Positions 30,786-33,243 of a stretch of 33,243 nt of DNA are shown piece by piece. Location: IMG/VR virus record IMGVR_UViG_3300023174_000422, positions 1-33,243 of that record; one strand, written 5' to 3'. Position numbers and translations under genes: made by a program. The notes below the pieces were generated by a model. It did not search any database, had not been told where the DNA came from, and saw only the letters and a program-made list of their open reading frames with translations. This DNA is from a virus. Every line of letters begins with the position of its first letter. Position 1 is the stretch's first letter.

Positions 30786-31018
30786 AGAAATTTAAAAACA
30801 TCGTTGTCATTACCGGCACATACAAAACCCGCGAGGGTCAGGAAAAGAAACGCTACCAAAACATTGGGTCGGTGTTTTTAGACGATAACGACAACCTCAA
30901 GATTAAGATGGATTCAATGCCGCTTTTGGACGGTGGCTGGAATGGATGGGCAAACTGCTATGACTTGGAGGAAAAGGCAAATAAACAGGAGGATAGACAT
31001 GATGACATCCCTTTTTAG
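30782..31018 (+). CDS. Small protein with SSB-like acidic C-terminal tail, 78 aa
   Basis: Residues 1-55 (KNIVVITGTYKTREGQEKKRYQNIG, VFLDDNDNLKIKMDSMP) could form short OB-like strands. The chain ends DRHDDIPF, identical in its last residues to the DDIPF tip with which bacterial SSB recruits recombination proteins. It lies directly after ERF and exonuclease genes, overlapping by 4 bases. I infer a minimal ssDNA-binding or SSB-mimicking protein. A full SSB fold is not seen; the tail is the main evidence. Confidence 0.6.
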   Translation: MKKFKNIVVITGTYKTREGQEKKRYQNIGSVFLDDNDNLKIKMDSMPLLDGGWNGWANCYDLEEKANKQEDRHDDIPF

Positions 31019-31304
31019 AGCTAGGGGTCTTGACCCCTCAACCAGCCATGCCGCCGCAGATCAATCCATAGACCTTGCCAAACAGCACTTTGAAAAGATT
31101 GTGGAGTGCCTGCGCCGCTTTGGGCCAATGGGCAAAGATGGCATTGCCGAGCTGGTGGGGCTTGATGGCAACCAAGTGGCTAGGCGCATGAAAGAGCTTG
31201 AAAAGGATGGGCGTGTTGAGCTTACAGGGCGCACCACCAAATCCAACTCGGGCAGATCAGAAAGAGAATGGCAATTTGTGCCAGTACAGCAGGAGTTAAT
31301 TTGA
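30999..31304 (+). CDS. Winged-helix DNA-binding protein, 101 aa
   Basis: Start ATG at 30999, with AGGAGG eight bases upstream inside the preceding gene. LRRFGPMGKDGIAELVGLDGNQVARRMKELEKDGRVELTGR (residues about 38-78) is a clear winged helix-turn-helix. Similar phage proteins follow recombination genes. It may regulate the rightward operon. The frame is open to 30933, but the Shine-Dalgarno sequence favours 30999. Confidence 0.75.
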   Translation: MMTSLFRARGLDPSTSHAAADQSIDLAKQHFEKIVECLRRFGPMGKDGIAELVGLDGNQVARRMKELEKDGRVELTGRTTKSNSGRSEREWQFVPVQQELI

Positions 31305-31933
31305 GTTACCTTGTTTCATCATTACCGCCCATTAAATGCTTTGTAAAGGCTGAGTTTTTATACAACCACACCAAAAGGCATGGCGAGCTTGTGCCTTGCG
31401 TGTGGGTTAGCCTCAAAGCCCTTAGAGGGCAAGTGTTTAGGATTGAGTCGCTGCTGACCGAATACGGCGCTTTGTACGACAAACTGCCCATCCATGCCTA
31501 TGTGTGGAAAGAGGGCGCTAGTGACTTACCCATTGACATTCTTCAACTATGGGACTGCATGGGTTACCGATTCACTATTGTTGAAAAGATCAGCTTGCGT
31601 AATCTTGGTGTAAAGTTTTTGGGTAAAGACAAGCAATGGCACTTTGGCACATATTTGTTTACCGTGGATTTTTGTGCCGATGGCATGGATTTAGACACCG
31701 GCTTTACAGAGACCGCCGAGGAGCACAAGAGCTTTAACTTTATCAAACTTGAGTTGGGTCAGTTTGCTTGCCAGCCCAACAACCGATGCCTGTGGTATGA
31801 CCAAAGCCTTGTACCTGTTGAGACCAAGTTTCCCGATTTCCAAGCCGCGCAGCATCTATGGTCTGTGGATGGCACACGCAAATGGAGTGCTGGGGATGAT
31901 TGGTTTTACACAATAAAGGAAAAAAATGACTAA
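31301..31933 (+). CDS. Conserved phage protein of unknown function, 210 aa
   Basis: TTG start at 31301 (overlapping the preceding TGA) with AGGAG just upstream gives SYLVSSLPPIKCFVKAEFLY and on to VWVSLKALRGQVFRIESLLTEYGALYDKLPI, later AEEHKSFNFIKLELGQFACQPNNRCLWYD. I recall this whole pattern as a conserved early phage protein without function. The upstream ATG at 31268 would add 11 residues lying in the previous gene. No catalytic motif is evident. Confidence 0.8.
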   Translation: MSYLVSSLPPIKCFVKAEFLYNHTKRHGELVPCVWVSLKALRGQVFRIESLLTEYGALYDKLPIHAYVWKEGASDLPIDILQLWDCMGYRFTIVEKISLRNLGVKFLGKDKQWHFGTYLFTVDFCADGMDLDTGFTETAEEHKSFNFIKLELGQFACQPNNRCLWYDQSLVPVETKFPDFQAAQHLWSVDGTRKWSAGDDWFYTIKEKND

Positions 31934-32075
31934 AGCACAGCAGGTTTTTGAAGCCATGATGCGATCCAAAGGCTATACCGACTTTAACCAAGTTAAAGGA
32001 AAATACACAAATCCCAGCGTTGTTATGCGTTGGAATTACTTTCTTTTAGGTTGGGAAATGCGAGGTGTGCATTGA
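31926..32075 (+). CDS. Small conserved protein, 49 aa
   Basis: Read directly: MTKAQQVFEAMMRSKGYTDF, then KYTNPSVVMRWNYFLLGWEM and RGVH. I recall similar 45-50-residue proteins (TKAQxVFEAM...RWxYFLLGWEM) after the preceding gene in other phages. AAAGGAA precedes the ATG, which overlaps the preceding stop. Function unknown. Confidence 0.78.
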   Translation: MTKAQQVFEAMMRSKGYTDFNQVKGKYTNPSVVMRWNYFLLGWEMRGVH

Positions 32076-32269
32076 TCGCCACGGTCTTTGCTTTAGCCAT
32101 TGGCGCAATCATTGGCGTTGGAACGCTGGTTCTTTTTGCTATTTTGCTGGCACACGTTCAAAGTGTGGACAATCCACAAGATTGGAGAAATTCCCTCCCC
32201 AACGATTCTTTGGATGAAGAGTCTCCCAATAAGCGCCAAGAGGAGCAAGGATTTCCTTACTCCAAATAA
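32072..32269 (+). CDS. Possible membrane protein overlapping the endolysin gene on the other strand
   Basis: A TTG at 32072, overlapping the previous TGA, would start a 65-residue product with one long hydrophobic segment (IATVFALAIGAIIGVGTLVLFAILLA) and a polar tail. 131 bases overlap the M15 endolysin gene antisense. The hydrophobic part lies outside the endolysin gene, which favours a real short membrane protein; the polar tail is probably shaped by the other strand. No strong ribosome binding site. Doubtful. Confidence 0.4.
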   Translation: MIATVFALAIGAIIGVGTLVLFAILLAHVQSVDNPQDWRNSLPNDSLDEESPNKRQEEQGFPYSK

Positions 32270-32483
32270 TTTTGCCATCCTTAAAAAAGTTAAGGTCAAT
32301 GGCGCAGCGTTTAAGGTGGATGCTGTCCATAGTTTTGGATCGACCAGTTTTAAAGTAAATGGCTTGCTGTTCAGGAGTCCGCGCCAATTCCCCACCTGTG
32401 ACCACAAAACCTTGCTCTGTGGCGTACTGGATCAGTTTGCAGGCATCTAGCAGGAAAGCCGCTTGTTCGGTGCTTAAACTCAT
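32139..32483 (-). CDS. Endolysin, peptidase M15 type (DD-/LD-carboxypeptidase fold)
   Basis: A 114-residue single-domain lysin. The zinc site is His56 and Asp63 in SIHLKRCAIDLNFF and His107 in VDCPHFER; LGAYWETLHPKNRWGGNF precedes the last ligand as usual. The fold cuts peptide bonds of peptidoglycan. No signal peptide, so it needs a holin; the 3-TM holin gene overlaps its start as ATGA. Last gene of the leftward late operon. Confidence 0.92.
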   Translation of the reverse strand: MSLSTEQAAFLLDACKLIQYATEQGFVVTGGELARTPEQQAIYFKTGRSKTMDSIHLKRCAIDLNFFKDGKIIWSKEILAPLGAYWETLHPKNRWGGNFSNLVDCPHFERVPAK

Positions 32484-32989
32484 TTCTTCCTCATTTCTGC
32501 AAGTTTTTCAACCGTTCTGCCGGCAAAATAAGCCCCCATAATTAACTGTCCCCAGCCCCCCAAGAGGGTTACGTAGGATTCATTAGCGTTATAGCCAAAT
32601 GCACTCATCATGGCAAACAGGAAATAGCCCAAAAAGATGGCTATGAGGCTCATGGGGCGGATATTTTTGGACAGCCAAGAGTCACTGCTCATGTCGGCTT
32701 GCCAACGATCCGTGATGTTGTCAGCGTCGTTTTGTGCCGCCGCCGCTAAAACTTTCATTTCTTCCAGTTCCATCTTGGCCTTTTCGATGCCAAGCTCTAA
32801 CAGACGTTCTTCATGTTCAAACTGAAGCTGGCGCAATTTGGATACATCTTCAGGGGTTGGTGCGTCAGGAATCTTTACTCCAAGGGTGTTTTCAACCACC
32901 TCTTTGCCTTTGGCTTGGATGGCAGACGACAGTAACCCCAAGCCGTTCTCGGCAAGACTACTGAGGAGGGTTGCGACTATTGGAATCAT
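32480..32989 (-). CDS. Three-segment holin-like protein, 169 aa
   Basis: Start ATG at 32989 with AAAAAAGAG upstream. An N-terminal amphipathic or hydrophobic stretch (MIPIVATLLSSLAENGLGLLSSAIQ), a long charged coil (about residues 45-95), then SWLSKNIRPMSLIAIFLGYFLFAMM and VTLLGGWGQLIMGAYFAGRTVEKL, the paired helices of the 3TM holin family known from gene-transfer agents and phages. The C-terminus is RKK. Upstream ATG at 33037 is less likely because it lies inside the spannin-like gene. Confidence 0.85.
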   Translation of the reverse strand: MIPIVATLLSSLAENGLGLLSSAIQAKGKEVVENTLGVKIPDAPTPEDVSKLRQLQFEHEERLLELGIEKAKMELEEMKVLAAAAQNDADNITDRWQADMSSDSWLSKNIRPMSLIAIFLGYFLFAMMSAFGYNANESYVTLLGGWGQLIMGAYFAGRTVEKLAEMRKK

Positions 32990-33140
32990 CTCTTTTTTCC
33001 TTTTCAACTTGTCTACGCACTTTTTCCATTTTTTCAATTTGGACTTGAGCTTCTTTTTTGGTTTGTAATACGTCTATGTACAACATTCCAAGCAGGGGAA
33101 GCATCAACACCACCAAGACCAATGCCGCTATCCACCCCAC
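32958..33140 (-). CDS. Small inner-membrane spannin-like (Rz-type) protein, 60 aa
   Basis: From GTG at 33140, two bases after the preceding TAG, with GGGAG six bases upstream. One N-terminal membrane helix (about residues 1-22: GWIAALVLVVLMLPLLGML) then a charged coiled coil (KKEAQVQIEKMEKVRRQVEKEKR). This is Rz-like topology, though shorter than Rz. An alternative GTG at 33182 adds 14 residues inside the preceding gene. No outer-membrane spannin partner was found adjacent. It overlaps the holin gene by 32 bases. Confidence 0.65.
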   Translation of the reverse strand: MGWIAALVLVVLMLPLLGMLYIDVLQTKKEAQVQIEKMEKVRRQVEKEKRDDSNSRNPPQ

Positions 33141-33142
33141 AA

Positions 33143-33243
33143 CTATCTCCCAATCCTGTACAAGAGGGCGAGGAGCAACCACATATATAGGAGGAATAGG
33201 ATAGTCGCCAACAGATACGCCTGCCTTTCACTTAGAAGCCTTT
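33143..33243 (-). CDS. C-terminal part of the junction-spanning gene (see 1-665)
   Basis: The same frame as the gene cut at base 1: it enters at the right edge within ERLLSERQ, passes the hydrophobic segment (AYLLATILFLLYMWLLLALL) and ends YRIGR with TAG at 33145-33143. In this copy one residue differs from the left copy (Arg to Ser at about residue 194, AGG to AGT). The real gene is continuous on the circular genome. Confidence 0.85.
   Translation of the reverse strand, partial: RLLSERQAYLLATILFLLYMWLLLALLYRIGR
33147..33243. repeat. Direct terminal repeat, right copy
   Basis: Repeats bases 1-97 in the same orientation with one mismatch (A at 33230 against C at 84). It shows the contig overlaps itself; the unique genome is bases 1-33146 or an equivalent circular permutation. 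Confidence 0.95.

Noticed and set aside
32113-32135. Rightward terminator at GCGTTGGAACGC followed by TTCTTTTT
   Set aside because: The stem is only 4-5 pairs with a tiny loop and the T-run is not adjacent.
33034-33231. Leftward 65-residue Cys/Ser-rich frame at the right end
   Set aside because: Shadow of the junction-spanning and spannin-like genes in another frame.

Overview
The window looks like one complete tailed-phage genome, sequenced as a circle and cut open inside a gene. Bases 1-97 recur at 33147-33243 with one mismatch, so the unit length is about 33,146 bp. Virion genes point to a podovirus-like particle: a P22-type portal, a scaffold, a capsid, head-tail adaptor and stabilisation-type proteins, large Ala/Gln-rich internal proteins and an S74-processed tail spike, with no tape measure, sheath or tail-tube genes. 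No ribosomal, tRNA, CRISPR, integrase or transposase sequence was seen. The host is probably a Gram-negative bacterium, because there are spannin-like and lipoprotein genes and an M15 endolysin. A freshwater betaproteobacterium would fit my recollection of related proteins, but that is inference.

Layout, read as a circle. (1) 28.55-28.69 kb is a divergent control region beside a 51-aa Cro-like repressor gene. (2) Leftward early operon, 28549 to 25068: Cro-like protein, an unidentified 136-137-aa ORF carrying long interleaved inverted repeats, a small replication-type protein, a DNA methyltransferase, VRR-NUC and YbcO-like nucleases and zinc-ribbon proteins. It ends in an intrinsic terminator at 25055-25080. 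(3) Rightward early operon, 28694 to 32075: small proteins, a lipoprotein, an ERF annealing protein, a YqaJ-type exonuclease, a small protein ending in an SSB-like DDIPF tail, a winged-helix protein and conserved hypotheticals. (4) Leftward late region, 24945 to 1 and on through the junction to 32139: a Dps-like protein, a glycosyltransferase, a ParB-methyltransferase, terminases, portal, a fibre-like protein, scaffold, capsid and decoration protein. A terminator lies after the decoration gene. Next come a glycan-type gene cluster, adaptor proteins, internal proteins, the tail spike and lysis genes. The late and rightward operons converge near 32.1 kb.

How it works together. The early operons supply recombination, DNA modification and nucleases. 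No polymerase, primase or helicase was seen, so the host replisome presumably copies the genome. The late region packages DNA and builds and decorates the particle. The lysis set (holin-like proteins, spannin-like protein, 3-TM holin, M15 peptidase) crosses the contig junction. Almost all neighbouring genes are joined by ATGA, TAATG or TGATG overlaps, which indicates tight translational coupling. Notable points are the apparent ATT start of the junction-spanning gene, a terminator whose 3' arm holds the next gene's Shine-Dalgarno sequence, a DUF115/methyltransferase/DUF115 cluster inside the virion module, and a Cro-like gene without a recognisable CI or integrase.
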